Below are positions 1 through 7,470 of a stretch of 25,968 bases of DNA, one piece after another. Numbering within the stretch: the stretch's first letter is position 1; each line of letters starts with the position of its first letter. The DNA comes from an uncultured Oscillospiraceae bacterium. GTDB lineage: Bacteria > Bacillota > Clostridia > Oscillospirales > Acutalibacteraceae. Position numbers and translations under genes: made by a program. The stretch is taken from assembly GCA_900545655.1 (NCBI GenBank), contig UQZY01000024.1, positions 1 to 25,968 on the forward strand. The letters run 5' to 3'. Below the pieces are notes generated by a model. The model worked only from the letters and a program-made list of their open reading frames with translations, did not search any database and was not told the origin of the DNA.

Positions 1-327
1 TGATGATATGGTTTTTTCGTCGCAATCTTTTTTTATTCTACCATTTAATAATTCTCACTTCAACCGACACGGCACACTTTTTATAAAAAACAAACCGTGT
101 GAACTCCGTTTCAGAGTCCGGTAAAAAGCCTGTTCGAGAATCTGCTGCAAGGTCTGCTGAAAAAATTTTCGCGAACCCGGTGCAAAGTCCGCCGTGAGTT
201 TTATTACAATATCTGCTATAAAAACCGTCAGAAAATTTGTCAAAAAAACGGCTGGCAGCTTTATAACTGCCAACCGTAAAGTTTAAATCCATTATTTTGC
301 CGAATATTTATAACCCGCCTCGGGCTT
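1..327. other. Left-edge non-coding stretch
   Basis: I see no convincing gene here. The one long minus-strand frame (about 38-292) has no ribosome binding site that I can see and runs straight through the symporter terminator at 242-275, so I treat it as non-coding. The stretch at about 80-240 has open translations in two minus-strand frames and repeats short words such as TCTGCTG, which could mean a dispersed repeat element, but only one copy lies in the window. Confidence 0.4.
242..275 (-). terminator. Intrinsic terminator of the AGCS symporter gene
   Basis: Read on the minus strand, GGTTGGCAG and CTGCCAGCC form a 9-bp stem with one mismatch around an 8-base loop, followed by G and seven T. 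It lies about 50 bp downstream of the symporter stop codon. Confidence 0.8.
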
Positions 328-1788
328 TTACTCTGCCGTTGTCGGCGCTTTCTTAATGTCGGCTGCTGACAGGAGAGTGTCATTTTTCATTCTTTCATGG
401 TATTCCTTTGTGGTCTTTGCAATAACTCCGCTGAGTGCAACAAGTGCGATAAGGTTCGGGAATGCCATAAGTCCGTTTGCGATATTGGCGATATTCCACA
501 CAACGTCAAGTGCAAGATACGGTCCCGCAAAGACTGCAAGGATATAAAGGATGCGGAACACCCACATTACGACTTTGTTTTTCCCGAAAAGGTATTCAAC
601 ACAGCGCTCCGAATAGTAATCCCATCCGAGAATCGTCGTAAATGCAAAGAGCGCAAGGCATATTGCAACAAGTGCGTATGAAATCTGCGGATTCCACGGG
701 AATGATTTTGCCCATGCAAGCTGTGTAACGGCTGCGCCCTGAAGACCCTCGGTATTTGTATACGCACCCGTAACGATTATCGAAAGTCCGGTCAATGTAC
801 AAATGATGATAGTGTCAATGAATGTACCGGTCATTGTAACAAGGCCCTGTCGAACAGGCTCCTTTGTCTGTGCTGCCGCAGCTGCGATAGGAGCGGAACC
901 GAGGCCTGCCTCGTTCGAGAAGATACCGCGTCCGATACCCTTTTGCATGGCAAGCTTTATTGCGGCGCCGGCAAATCCGCCCACTCCTGCCTGATATGTA
1001 AATGCGCCCTTGAAAACAAGTGCGATTGCAGCGGGAATTGCCTTTATGTTTATAAGAACAATAGAAACTGCGAGGAGTACATAGAGAACGCACATAAACG
1101 GTACGATTTTTTCGGCAACTGCCGAGATTCTCTTTATTCCGCCTATTACCACCAGTGCGGTTGCAATCGTTACTATAAGACCTACAACTATGGTTGTAAC
1201 GGTGATATCCATGTCAGAAACCGAGAAAACAACAGGTGATTTGATAACGGTATTGAACGCGGAGGTTATTCCGTTTATCTGTGTCATTGTACCGATACCG
1301 AGAAGTCCTGCCATCATTCCGAACACGGCAAAGAGCTTACCGAGCCACTTCCACTTTGGTCCCATACCTTTTTCGATGTAAAGGAAGGGGCCGCCGAGAT
1401 AGTGTCCTTCTCCGTCATCGGTACGGTAAAGAATAGCAAGGAGACCCTCGGAATACTTTGTAGCCATTCCGAAGAAGGCTGCGAGAAGCATCCAAAAAAG
1501 AGCTCCCGGTCCGCCTACGCAGATAGCAGTTGCGACACCGACGATATTTCCGGTTCCGACAGTTGCCGAAAGAGCTGTACAAAGGGCTCCGAATGAGGTT
1601 ACCTCTCCCTCTCCGTCCTCTTCGTTTTTAACCATAAATCTAAGAGCTTTTCCGAGGTGAAAAACCTGTATAAAGCCCGTACGCACCGTAAGAAGAACAC
1701 CTACGGCGAGAATGAGGATAATGAGGGGCCAGCCCCACACAAAGCCGTCAACGTTTTCGATAAATTTCGCGAATTTTTCCATATTCAT
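328..1788 (-). CDS. Sodium:alanine/glycine symporter, AGCS family
   Basis: Predicted inner-membrane amino-acid:cation symporter of the AGCS (AlsT/DagA) family, importing alanine and/or glycine with sodium. The 486-aa product has the usual family length and about ten or more hydrophobic helices. The N-terminal signature TVGTGNIVG is near residues 76-84, and the conserved segment FSNEAGLGSAPIAAAAAQT lies in the second half. I start it at the ATG at 1788, just after AGGAAAAA. An in-frame ATG two codons later has better spacing from the same GGAAAGGA and is equally possible. The frame extends upstream to 1875 only by running into the riboswitch terminator. The gene is monocistronic, between the terminator at 242-275 and a glycine riboswitch with a promoter. 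The riboswitch makes glycine the likeliest substrate or signal (inference); the AGCS assignment itself is firm. Confidence 0.93.
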   Translation of the reverse strand: MNMEKFAKFIENVDGFVWGWPLIILILAVGVLLTVRTGFIQVFHLGKALRFMVKNEEDGEGEVTSFGALCTALSATVGTGNIVGVATAICVGGPGALFWMLLAAFFGMATKYSEGLLAILYRTDDGEGHYLGGPFLYIEKGMGPKWKWLGKLFAVFGMMAGLLGIGTMTQINGITSAFNTVIKSPVVFSVSDMDITVTTIVVGLIVTIATALVVIGGIKRISAVAEKIVPFMCVLYVLLAVSIVLINIKAIPAAIALVFKGAFTYQAGVGGFAGAAIKLAMQKGIGRGIFSNEAGLGSAPIAAAAAQTKEPVRQGLVTMTGTFIDTIIICTLTGLSIIVTGAYTNTEGLQGAAVTQLAWAKSFPWNPQISYALVAICLALFAFTTILGWDYYSERCVEYLFGKNKVVMWVFRILYILAVFAGPYLALDVVWNIANIANGLMAFPNLIALVALSGVIAKTTKEYHERMKNDTLLSAADIKKAPTTAE

Positions 1789-1814
1789 TTTTTCCTTTCC
1801 GTGGGCACTTGCCC

Positions 1815-1856
1815 AATAAAAATAAAACAAGCTGTAATTCCGCCTGAAATCACAGC
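1815..1856 (-). terminator. Terminator of the glycine riboswitch expression platform
   Basis: On the minus strand GCTGTGATT and AATTACAGC pair (9 bp, one G-T) around an 8-base loop, followed by the T-rich run TTGTTTTATTTTT. It sits 12 bases after the closing stem of the glycine aptamer and about 25 bases before the symporter start. A second small hairpin (GGGC..GCCC, 1802-1814) precedes the ribosome binding site. This is the layout of transcription-attenuation control. Confidence 0.8.
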
Positions 1857-1868
1857 TCCGGAGAAGGT

Positions 1869-1987
1869 AGCGCACAATTTCGTTTGCCCTGTCCTTTTGC
1901 CTGAGAGATCGGCAGAAAAAAATATCCGCCTTACACCTTCGGCGCTCCTACTTGGAAAAAGCAGGAGACTCTCCAGAGTGATGCGCT
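1869..1987 (-). promoter_or_regulatory. Glycine riboswitch, single aptamer
   Basis: The minus strand carries the conserved core in order: CTGGAGAG near 1971-1978, GCGCCGAAGG near 1936-1945 and CTCTCAGGCAAAAGGACAG near 1890-1908. Outer stem P1 is AGCGCA (1982-1987) pairing with TGCGCT (1869-1874). Only one aptamer is present; tandem glycine riboswitches have two. Singlet aptamers upstream of sodium:alanine symporters are a known arrangement. Whether glycine turns the gene on or off cannot be read with certainty. OFF control would make sense for an importer, but I did not resolve the competing antiterminator pairing. Confidence 0.92.
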
Positions 1988-2024
1988 TTAACGGTATAAA
2001 CCGCTAAAGACAAGCAACGAAAAA

Positions 2025-2053
2025 AATATATCATACGGATAATCAAAAATCAA
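2025..2053 (-). promoter_or_regulatory. Sigma-A promoter of the riboswitch-symporter transcript
   Basis: Minus strand: -35 TTGATT (2048-2053), 17-bp spacer, -10 TATATT (2025-2030). The start would fall near 2018, about 30 bases before the aptamer P1 stem. The position fits the riboswitch exactly. Confidence 0.7.
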
Positions 2054-2254
2054 GAAAAAATACACATCAATAAATCTCGGACCTTCTTCAAAAATATCTG
2101 ATTCAAAAATTTAGTTTTACGGCATATCGGCGTCATAAAGCATTATATTCATCGTGGGAAAAATATATGATTGCAAAATTTTTTATACTTTGAAATTTTG
2201 TAATATTTGTTTAAGGTTTTTTTAAGTTTACAAATGTATCATACAAACTGTGAT

Positions 2255-2360
2255 GAGGGATTAGTCACCCCTTCACTCACTTTTTCATTTCATTTTCTCC
2301 TATTTTAGGAAACAGTCCGAGTGCTCCCCACACTTGGACTGTTTTCCTTTTATTTTGTCT
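2255..2360 (+). ncRNA. Candidate small RNA with strong terminator
   Basis: The 528-bp gap between the symporter promoter and the DUF805 gene holds no supportable protein gene. A strong plus-strand terminator lies at 2307-2358: AGGAAACAGTCC/GGACTGTTTTCCT with AGTG/CACT, then TTTTATTTT. No plus-strand gene lies upstream to need it. The segment before it has a small GGG/CCC stem (about 2260-2276) and a long unpaired C/T-rich tract (about 2275-2300) including CTCCTA, the layout of a C-rich antisense-type regulatory RNA. I could not find a good sigma-A promoter. CATACAAA at about 2241-2248 resembles a sigma-E -10. The 5' end is approximate and the function unknown. Confidence 0.35.
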
Positions 2361-2480
2361 TTTTCAGGCAATAAAGATTTTCTATTTTGTATAGACCGTA
2401 TATACAATAAACATTATAAATGTCGGGTACGAAAAATTAAAAGTTGTCAGAAAATCAAAACCTGCAAGAATATATAAAAG

Positions 2481-2519
2481 AGGCAATTCCGTCTTTACGG
2501 CGGAACTGCCTTTTTCTTT
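2481..2519. terminator. Bidirectional terminator downstream of the DUF805 gene
   Basis: AGGCA-A-TTCCG pairs with CGGAA-C-TGCCT, one mismatch. The plus strand is followed by TTTTTCTTT and the minus strand by CTTTTATATATT. For the minus-strand DUF805 gene it lies about 70 bp past the stop. Nothing else was recognised between 2360 and 2480. Confidence 0.65.
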
Positions 2520-2581
2520 AAGTTAAACTTTTTTATTTAAGCTGCTGTTCGCCTCAAACGGCAAAGCCTGCTCAAAAAGCC

Positions 2582-3181
2582 TTAGGGTCTCGCTGCACCG
2601 CAAGCCGAGCAGAAGTTTGCGGAGTTTTCAGCGCCGCAGTTCGGGCATACCCATGTGCCGTCATTCTTCGGTGCTTCCTCCGCAGGCTCAAGGTCAATTA
2701 CCTCCGGCTCAACCGGCTTCGGAGGAGTTTGCGCCTGTGCGGCAGGATCCGGTGTGTAAGCGGGAGCTGCTCCGCCGTTCGTTGTACCGAAGTCAATTCT
2801 CGGCTCGTCAACTGACGGAAGACAGCAGAAAACTATGAGAGCTATCTGTCCTATGGACGGAACAAGGTTTATGAAAATAAACCACCATGGGAAACCGGCG
2901 TCACGTACACGCCTTACGGTCATTGCAAGTCCGGCAACGAAAAGCCAGAGATAAACTACACCTGCAGCCAGACCGATAATTATGTAGAGAATTGTAAAAA
3001 CAGTCATTGCGGTATCGGACGAGGAAGCCACCGTTCCGATTCCCACAAAAATTCCGACAACAAGACCGATAAGAGCCCAGAGAATAGCGTTTGCAAGTAC
3101 AGCAAGCCAATAGTCGGCAACGCCTGTTCTTCCCTTAAAGTCATTCCATCTTGTTATCATGTCTTTGAAAGCTTTGATCAT
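2582..3181 (-). CDS. DUF805 membrane protein with C-terminal zinc ribbon
   Basis: A 199-aa membrane protein of unknown function. Residues about 1-125 match the DUF805 family: an amphipathic start (KAFKDMITRWNDFKGRTG), about four transmembrane helices, and the family hallmark RRVRDAGFPWWF before the last helix pair. A proline/alanine-rich linker follows (about 135-175). The C-terminus is a zinc ribbon, CPNCGAENSANFCSACG, with four cysteines as CxxC..CxxC. I chose the ATG at 3181 because AAGGGGTGATCTT sits directly upstream; the frame stays open to 3223 without a better site. A TATAGT -10-like box lies at 3212-3217, but its -35 is poor. It is a single-gene unit between two terminators. The zinc ribbon suggests a cytoplasmic docking or sensing role (inference). 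Confidence 0.8.
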   Translation of the reverse strand: MIKAFKDMITRWNDFKGRTGVADYWLAVLANAILWALIGLVVGIFVGIGTVASSSDTAMTVFTILYIIIGLAAGVVYLWLFVAGLAMTVRRVRDAGFPWWFIFINLVPSIGQIALIVFCCLPSVDEPRIDFGTTNGGAAPAYTPDPAAQAQTPPKPVEPEVIDLEPAEEAPKNDGTWVCPNCGAENSANFCSACGAARP

Positions 3182-3270
3182 AAGATCACCCCTTTTTATT
3201 ATTACATTTTTACTATAGCACAAACCCTCTTATAAGTCACACTTTTATTATTTTAAAAATAAATTACAAA

Positions 3271-3316
3271 AAAATAAAAAAAGCGGGGCGATGTACAAGA
3301 ACGTATACATCGCCCC
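3271..3316 (-). terminator. Strong intrinsic terminator after the small membrane peptide gene
   Basis: Minus strand: GGGGCGATGTA (from 3316 down) and TACATCGCCCC (to 3285) form a perfect 11-bp stem around a 10-base loop, then GC and a run of seven T, A and seven T. It ends the transcript holding the 216-aa and 34-aa membrane protein genes. Confidence 0.9.
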
Positions 3317-3356
3317 AAAATTCATACTCTGTAAAGCCTATGACAAAATTCGTGTT

Positions 3357-3461
3357 TTATTCTTTCTTTAAGAAATCGTGAAATGCAAGCGCAATAATTC
3401 CACAATCAATAATCGAAGCGGCTATTAAAACCGCAAGTGTTCCACCTGTCATTACTGCCAT
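3357..3461 (-). CDS. Small 34-aa single-pass membrane peptide
   Basis: A short frame of 34 codons with gene-like signals. AGGTGA lies 6 bases before ATG at 3461, it ends in TAA, and a strong terminator follows 40 bp later. The peptide begins MAVMTGGTLAVLIAASIID, continues as one hydrophobic helix with a Cys and ends in the charged tail HDFLKKE. That is the profile of a single-span membrane peptide. Its start is 16 bp downstream of the stop of the 216-aa membrane protein gene, so the two are probably co-transcribed. Function unknown; it may be a partner or regulator of that protein (inference). I know of no named family for it. Confidence 0.6.
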   Translation of the reverse strand: MAVMTGGTLAVLIAASIIDCGIIALAFHDFLKKE

Positions 3462-3477
3462 ATATATTCACCTCATC

Positions 3478-4128
3478 TTAAATCCAGTGCATGACTGCCC
3501 CGACGATAAGAAGAACTACATCCATCGCCGCAAGGCCGCCTACAAACTTTAACGAACCCTTGAGAGTCGGTCTGTCGTACGCATAAAAAGCCGCAGAGAA
3601 AAACGGAAGGTATCCGATGATCCAAAGAACAAACGGGAACTTCCTCTGCCACCATGACCATTCCCATGTGAGAATTCCCGCATAGTTTAAGAAGCACTCA
3701 ACAAGAACGGCACAGGTCGTAAGCACAACTGCAAAAAGTACACGATTGTTTATGCCGAAAATCTTTTTCTTTTTGTCCTCCGGCAGGCTGAGAACAGCCG
3801 CCATACCCATGATGAAGAACATAATGGAAATCTCGATATTATAGCCTATGAGTATCAGGAGCGATGTATCTCCGACATTTGCCGGAGTTCCCCATACAGG
3901 GGCCTGATGGCTTATAAAACACACATAAGAGTTCCAAATTTCATTAAAAATGTCCACAAGCCAGAGAGCCGCACCCGCAAGAACAACCTTATAGTGTTTT
4001 TCACTTAATTCCTTGAAAACGATGTAAAGGAAAATAAGAAAAACGGGAATGATGTACCATTGCATGGTTTGCTGCGGATTTCTCAATATTTCAAGCGCTG
4101 ACTGAGTGTTTGCCGAAAACTCGTACAT
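3478..4128 (-). CDS. Multi-pass membrane protein of unknown function
   Basis: A 216-aa protein with about six predicted transmembrane helices, near residues 22-40, 50-65, 90-112, 125-145, 158-178 and 192-212. It is rich in Trp and Tyr. I recognise no catalytic motif. The conserved-looking polar features are WLVDIFNEIWNS between helices 2 and 3, and LTWEWSWWQRKFPF between helices 4 and 5. The start is ambiguous: GGAGGAG is followed by ATG at 4137 (almost no spacing) and ATG at 4128 (9 bases), so I use 4128; a TTG at 4146 lies inside the binding site. It is followed closely by the 34-aa peptide and preceded, 69 bp away, by the cysteine-rich protein gene, probably in the same transcript. Confidence 0.7.
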   Translation of the reverse strand: MYEFSANTQSALEILRNPQQTMQWYIIPVFLIFLYIVFKELSEKHYKVVLAGAALWLVDIFNEIWNSYVCFISHQAPVWGTPANVGDTSLLILIGYNIEISIMFFIMGMAAVLSLPEDKKKKIFGINNRVLFAVVLTTCAVLVECFLNYAGILTWEWSWWQRKFPFVLWIIGYLPFFSAAFYAYDRPTLKGSLKFVGGLAAMDVVLLIVGAVMHWI

Positions 4129-4197
4129 TTTATTCATCTCCTCCAAAAGAGGCCTTACAGAGTATTAAATTTTCAAGGTGCGGTTACGTGGTGTCTT

Positions 4198-4491
4198 TTA
4201 AAAGTGCAGGCTGTTCATAGCCTCGAGCAATTTATCCGTTATAAAATCAAACTTGTCTGCCTCATGCGGAAGCGTACAGTTTGTACAATCCTTTTTTCCG
4301 TGCTTCGTAAAGCCGTAGTTACCTCCGCAATCCTCCACAAAATAAAGAGGGCAATAGCAAAAAAGGCAGTTAAAGTTTTCCGGGTCAACATCCTTGTGAC
4401 ACGGAAAGTATTCACAGTCTTTATGACTGAAAAATTTGAACTTTTCTGTTTTGACTTTTCTCCTGCCGCACGGCTCACGATCAAAATTCAT
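4198..4491 (-). CDS. Cysteine-rich small-domain protein (PF04071-like)
   Basis: A 97-aa protein matching the 'cysteine-rich small domain' family as I remember it: FKFFSHKDCEYFPCHK, then FNCLFCYCPLYF, then DCGGNYGF and DCTNCTLPH. The nine or so Cys and the His residues point to a metal site, probably zinc. Function is not established; relatives are found in anaerobes, sometimes near cobamide genes. GGAG lies 6 bases before the ATG at 4491, and a good promoter lies at 4593-4621. It directly follows nrdG on the same strand but with its own promoter, so a link to ribonucleotide reductase is not implied. Confidence 0.8.
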   Translation of the reverse strand: MNFDREPCGRRKVKTEKFKFFSHKDCEYFPCHKDVDPENFNCLFCYCPLYFVEDCGGNYGFTKHGKKDCTNCTLPHEADKFDFITDKLLEAMNSLHF

Positions 4492-4592
4492 CCGTTACTC
4501 CGGTTTATCTGTAAATAAAATCAATCAGTCAGTCAAGCGTATGCGTACAACGGCGATACATAATGAATACGACCGATAACTTATATACATAC

Positions 4593-4621
4593 ATGATAAC
4601 GGAAAAAACTATAAAAATCAA
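4593..4621 (-). promoter_or_regulatory. Sigma-A promoter of the cysteine-rich protein gene
   Basis: Minus strand: -35 TTGATT (4616-4621), 17-bp spacer, -10 TATCAT (4593-4598). It is placed just past the nrdG stop and would drive the genes from 4491 down to the terminator at 3271. Confidence 0.6.
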
Positions 4622-4628
4622 TCGCTTA

Positions 4629-5156
4629 TCAAAAACCGTCCCAAAGAATAATTTTGCCCGCTCTCCTTGTTTCGTTCATATCTATAATGCGCTGGTTTGA
4701 TGAACCTCGAAATCTCAGGCTTATGTCATGGAGCTCGTCGACGTATCTTCCGTCAACAAGTACGTCGGTAAGTCTCAGAATTTCCTCCGTGAATTCCGTA
4801 TTGGGATACGCCCCTTTGACGGAAAGCTCATCGTCGAGCCGGAAGCCCGAGAAAATCCAGACGGTTTTAGCCGGGAAGCGCGACTTTATATCCTTTAAAA
4901 GTCGCAGCACCTCCGGCTGATTACGGGGCTCGAAAGGGTCTCCTCCGAGAATGGTGATTCCGGCGATATACGGCCTTTCGAGCTCCTCAAAGATGATTTT
5001 CCGGGCTTCCTCGTCGAACGGCTGCCCATAGCAAAAATCCCATGTTTCCGGCTGGAAACAATTTTTGCACTTGTTTGTGCAGCCGCTGACAAAGAGGCTT
5101 ACTCTGACACCGGTCCCGTTTGCAATATCACATTTTTTTATTTCTCCATAGTACAT
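4629..5156 (-). CDS. nrdG: Anaerobic ribonucleotide reductase activating enzyme
   Basis: Radical SAM enzyme that generates the glycyl radical on NrdD. The 175-aa length is typical. The [4Fe-4S] motif CTNKCKNC holds Cys26, Cys30 and Cys33, the CxxxCxxC spacing of radical SAM proteins. GGDPFEPRNQ near residues 93-102 is the family's SAM-binding glycine-rich stretch. GGAGG lies 8 bases before the ATG at 5156. It starts 25 bp after the nrdD stop, so nrdD-nrdG form one operon under the NrdR-box promoter at 7471-7499. No clear terminator separates it from the next promoter at 4593-4621. Confidence 0.95.
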   Translation of the reverse strand: MYYGEIKKCDIANGTGVRVSLFVSGCTNKCKNCFQPETWDFCYGQPFDEEARKIIFEELERPYIAGITILGGDPFEPRNQPEVLRLLKDIKSRFPAKTVWIFSGFRLDDELSVKGAYPNTEFTEEILRLTDVLVDGRYVDELHDISLRFRGSSNQRIIDMNETRRAGKIILWDGF

Positions 5157-5181
5157 TATGTATGCCTCCGGGCTTAATTGC

Positions 5182-7356
5182 TTACAGGTGAAGTACTCTT
5201 TCCTTTATCTCCTGGGTACGTCCCTGATTCCAGAACTGCGTTCCGATATATCCGCAGGTGCGGCGTGCGACGTTCATCTTATCCTGATCCCTGTTATGAC
5301 ACTTCGGGCATTCCCAGACAAGCTTGCCGTCGTCAGATACTATCTGTATTTCTCCGTCATAGCCGCATACCTGACAATAGTCACTCTTTGTGTTGAGTTC
5401 TGCGTACATGATGTTATCGTAGATGAATTTCATTATCTCAACTACTGCGTCAAGGTTATCCTGCATGTTCGGAACCTCAACATATGAGATGGCTCCTCCC
5501 GGTGACAACGCCTGGAACTCAGCTTCAAACTTGAGCTTTGTAAACGCGTCGATTTTCTCCGTTACGTGAACATGATACGAATTCGTTATATACTGCTTGT
5601 CGGTTACTCCCGGAATTATGCCGAATCTCTTCTGGAGAGTTTTTGCAAACTTATAAGTGGTTGACTCAAGCGGTGTTCCGTAAAGTGAAAAGTCGATATG
5701 CTCTTTTTCCTTCCAGCCCTTGCAGGCGTCGTTCATATGCTGCATAACGGAGAGTGCAAACGGTTTACCGTCGGGATCCGTGTGGCTCTTGCCCGTCATG
5801 TATTTTGTACACTCATAAAGGCCTGCGTAGCCGAGGGATATGGTCGAATATCCGCCGTAAAGAAGCTTATCTATGGTTTCTCCCTTTTTAAGTCTGGCAA
5901 GCGCGCCGTACTGCCAGAGAATGGGAGCCGCATCCGAAAGAGTACCCTTAAGTCTGTTATGGCGGCACATAAGCGCTCTGTAGCAAAGGTCAAGTCTCTC
6001 GTCAAAAATCTTCCAGAACTTATCCATGTCTCCACCCGAGGAGCAGGCAACGTCCACAAGGTTTATGGTAACGACACCCTGGTTGAATCTTCCGTAATAC
6101 TGCGGCTCTCCCTCATCGTTTATATATGGGGTAAGGAAGCTGCGACAACCCATACAGGTATAGCAGTGTCCCTCGCCGTTTTTATCTTTCTTGAGCTGAA
6201 GCATGATTTTTTCGGAGATATAATCCGGTACCATGCGTTTTGCGGTACATTTTGCGGCGAGCTTTGTGAGGTAGAAGTATTTTGAGCCCTCGGATACATT
6301 GTCCTCCTCAAGCACGTAAATAAGCTTCGGGAAAGCGGGCGTTACCCACACTCCGTCCTCATTCTTTACTCCCTGTATGCGCTGCTTGAGAGTTTCCTCA
6401 ATGACAAGCGCAAGGTCAGCCTTCTGCTGTTCGTTCTCTGCTTCGTTGAGATACATGAAAACCGTGATAAACGGAGCCTGTCCGTTTGTTGTAAGAAGTG
6501 TTACAACCTGATACTGTATGGTCTGAACGCCGCGCCTTATCTCCTCCATGAGGCGGTTATGTACCATCTTTTCCTTTACTTCCTCGGAAACAGGCTGATC
6601 CATAAGGGCAACCTCTTCCTCAACGAATTTTCTTATCTTCTGCCTTGAAACGTCCACAAAAGGAACGAGATGCGTAAGGCTTATGCTCTGTCCGCCGTAC
6701 TGGTTCGAAGCAACCTGCGCGATAATCTGCGTGGCGATGTTACATGCGGTTGAAAAGCTGTGCGGTCTTTCAATCTTTGTTCCCGAAATAACCGTACCGT
6801 TTTCAAGCATATCCTTAAGGTTTACAAGGTCGCAGTTGTGCATATGCTGTGCATAATAGTCGGCGTCGTGGAAATGTATGATTCCCTGCCTGTGCGCCTC
6901 GACGATATCCTCCGGAAGGAGAATTCTTTCGGTGATATCCCTTGAAACCTCTCCCGCCATATAGTCACGCTGAACGCTGTTTACTGTCGGATTTTTATTG
7001 GAGTTTTCCTGCTTTGCCTCTTCGTTGTTGCACTCGATAAGAGTGAGAATCTTCTCATCGGTCGTATTTGCCTGACGCGCAAGTGAACGGGTATAGCGAT
7101 AGGTGATGTAACGCTTTGCGACCTCAAATGCACCCTGAGCCATAATCTGCTTCTCAACAAGGTCCTGAATTTCCTCTACCGTCAGAGCACGGTGGCGATT
7201 TTCACAGATTTCCTGAATATTTGCAGCTATTTCGTCAATTTGCGCTGCGGTCATTTTATCATTTTCTTCAACCACGTCATTGGCTTTTTCAATGGCAACA
7301 ATGATTTTGTTTATGTCGAAGGTAACCTCCGAACCGGAACGTTTAATTATCTTCAT
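5182..7356 (-). CDS. nrdD: Anaerobic (class III) ribonucleoside-triphosphate reductase
   Basis: Makes deoxyribonucleotides from ribonucleoside triphosphates by glycyl-radical chemistry in anaerobes. At 724 aa it is full length. An N-terminal ATP-cone (about 1-90, starting MKIIKRSGSEVTFDINKI) gives allosteric control by ATP/dATP. The catalytic barrel follows, with HSFSTACNIATQIIAQ and CYTCMGCRSF as conserved Cys-containing stretches. The C-terminus has a four-Cys zinc site, CQVCGYDG and CPKCHNRD, then the glycyl-radical loop RRTCGYIG, where Gly702 is the expected radical site. GGGGGA lies about 12 bases before the ATG at 7356, a rather long spacing. It is the first gene of nrdD-nrdG, expected to be repressed by NrdR when dATP is ample. 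Confidence 0.96.
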   Translation of the reverse strand: MKIIKRSGSEVTFDINKIIVAIEKANDVVEENDKMTAAQIDEIAANIQEICENRHRALTVEEIQDLVEKQIMAQGAFEVAKRYITYRYTRSLARQANTTDEKILTLIECNNEEAKQENSNKNPTVNSVQRDYMAGEVSRDITERILLPEDIVEAHRQGIIHFHDADYYAQHMHNCDLVNLKDMLENGTVISGTKIERPHSFSTACNIATQIIAQVASNQYGGQSISLTHLVPFVDVSRQKIRKFVEEEVALMDQPVSEEVKEKMVHNRLMEEIRRGVQTIQYQVVTLLTTNGQAPFITVFMYLNEAENEQQKADLALVIEETLKQRIQGVKNEDGVWVTPAFPKLIYVLEEDNVSEGSKYFYLTKLAAKCTAKRMVPDYISEKIMLQLKKDKNGEGHCYTCMGCRSFLTPYINDEGEPQYYGRFNQGVVTINLVDVACSSGGDMDKFWKIFDERLDLCYRALMCRHNRLKGTLSDAAPILWQYGALARLKKGETIDKLLYGGYSTISLGYAGLYECTKYMTGKSHTDPDGKPFALSVMQHMNDACKGWKEKEHIDFSLYGTPLESTTYKFAKTLQKRFGIIPGVTDKQYITNSYHVHVTEKIDAFTKLKFEAEFQALSPGGAISYVEVPNMQDNLDAVVEIMKFIYDNIMYAELNTKSDYCQVCGYDGEIQIVSDDGKLVWECPKCHNRDQDKMNVARRTCGYIGTQFWNQGRTQEIKERVLHL

Positions 7357-7464
7357 AACTACGTTGTTTCCCCCTTTTCATGTCATCCTCGCACCCGAAT
7401 TTAAGGTGCATGTAAAGTATACTGGCTTTACAGTAGTCTTTCCCTTCGCTTATTTCGCGGTGTA
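7357..7464 (-). other. Structured 5' leader of nrdD
   Basis: About 105 bases separate the predicted nrdD start site from the ATG. On the minus strand there are two hairpins, TGTAAAG..CTTTACA (around 7406-7427) and GCACC..GGGTGC (around 7390-7407), before the GGGGGA binding site. They partly exclude each other. I recognise no known riboswitch class and no T-run terminator. Confidence 0.35.
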
Positions 7465-7470
7465 GTATCC

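Noticed and set aside
38..292. 84-codon minus-strand frame starting MDLNFTVGSYK
   Set aside because: It runs through the symporter terminator at 242-275, lacks a binding site, and a second frame over the same bases is equally open.
1657..2007. 116-codon plus-strand frame across the symporter start and riboswitch
   Set aside because: It is antisense to a firm gene and riboswitch, with no plausible protein family.
5698..6285. 195-codon plus-strand frame inside nrdD
   Set aside because: It is fully antisense to a strongly conserved gene; such shadows are common in this codon usage.
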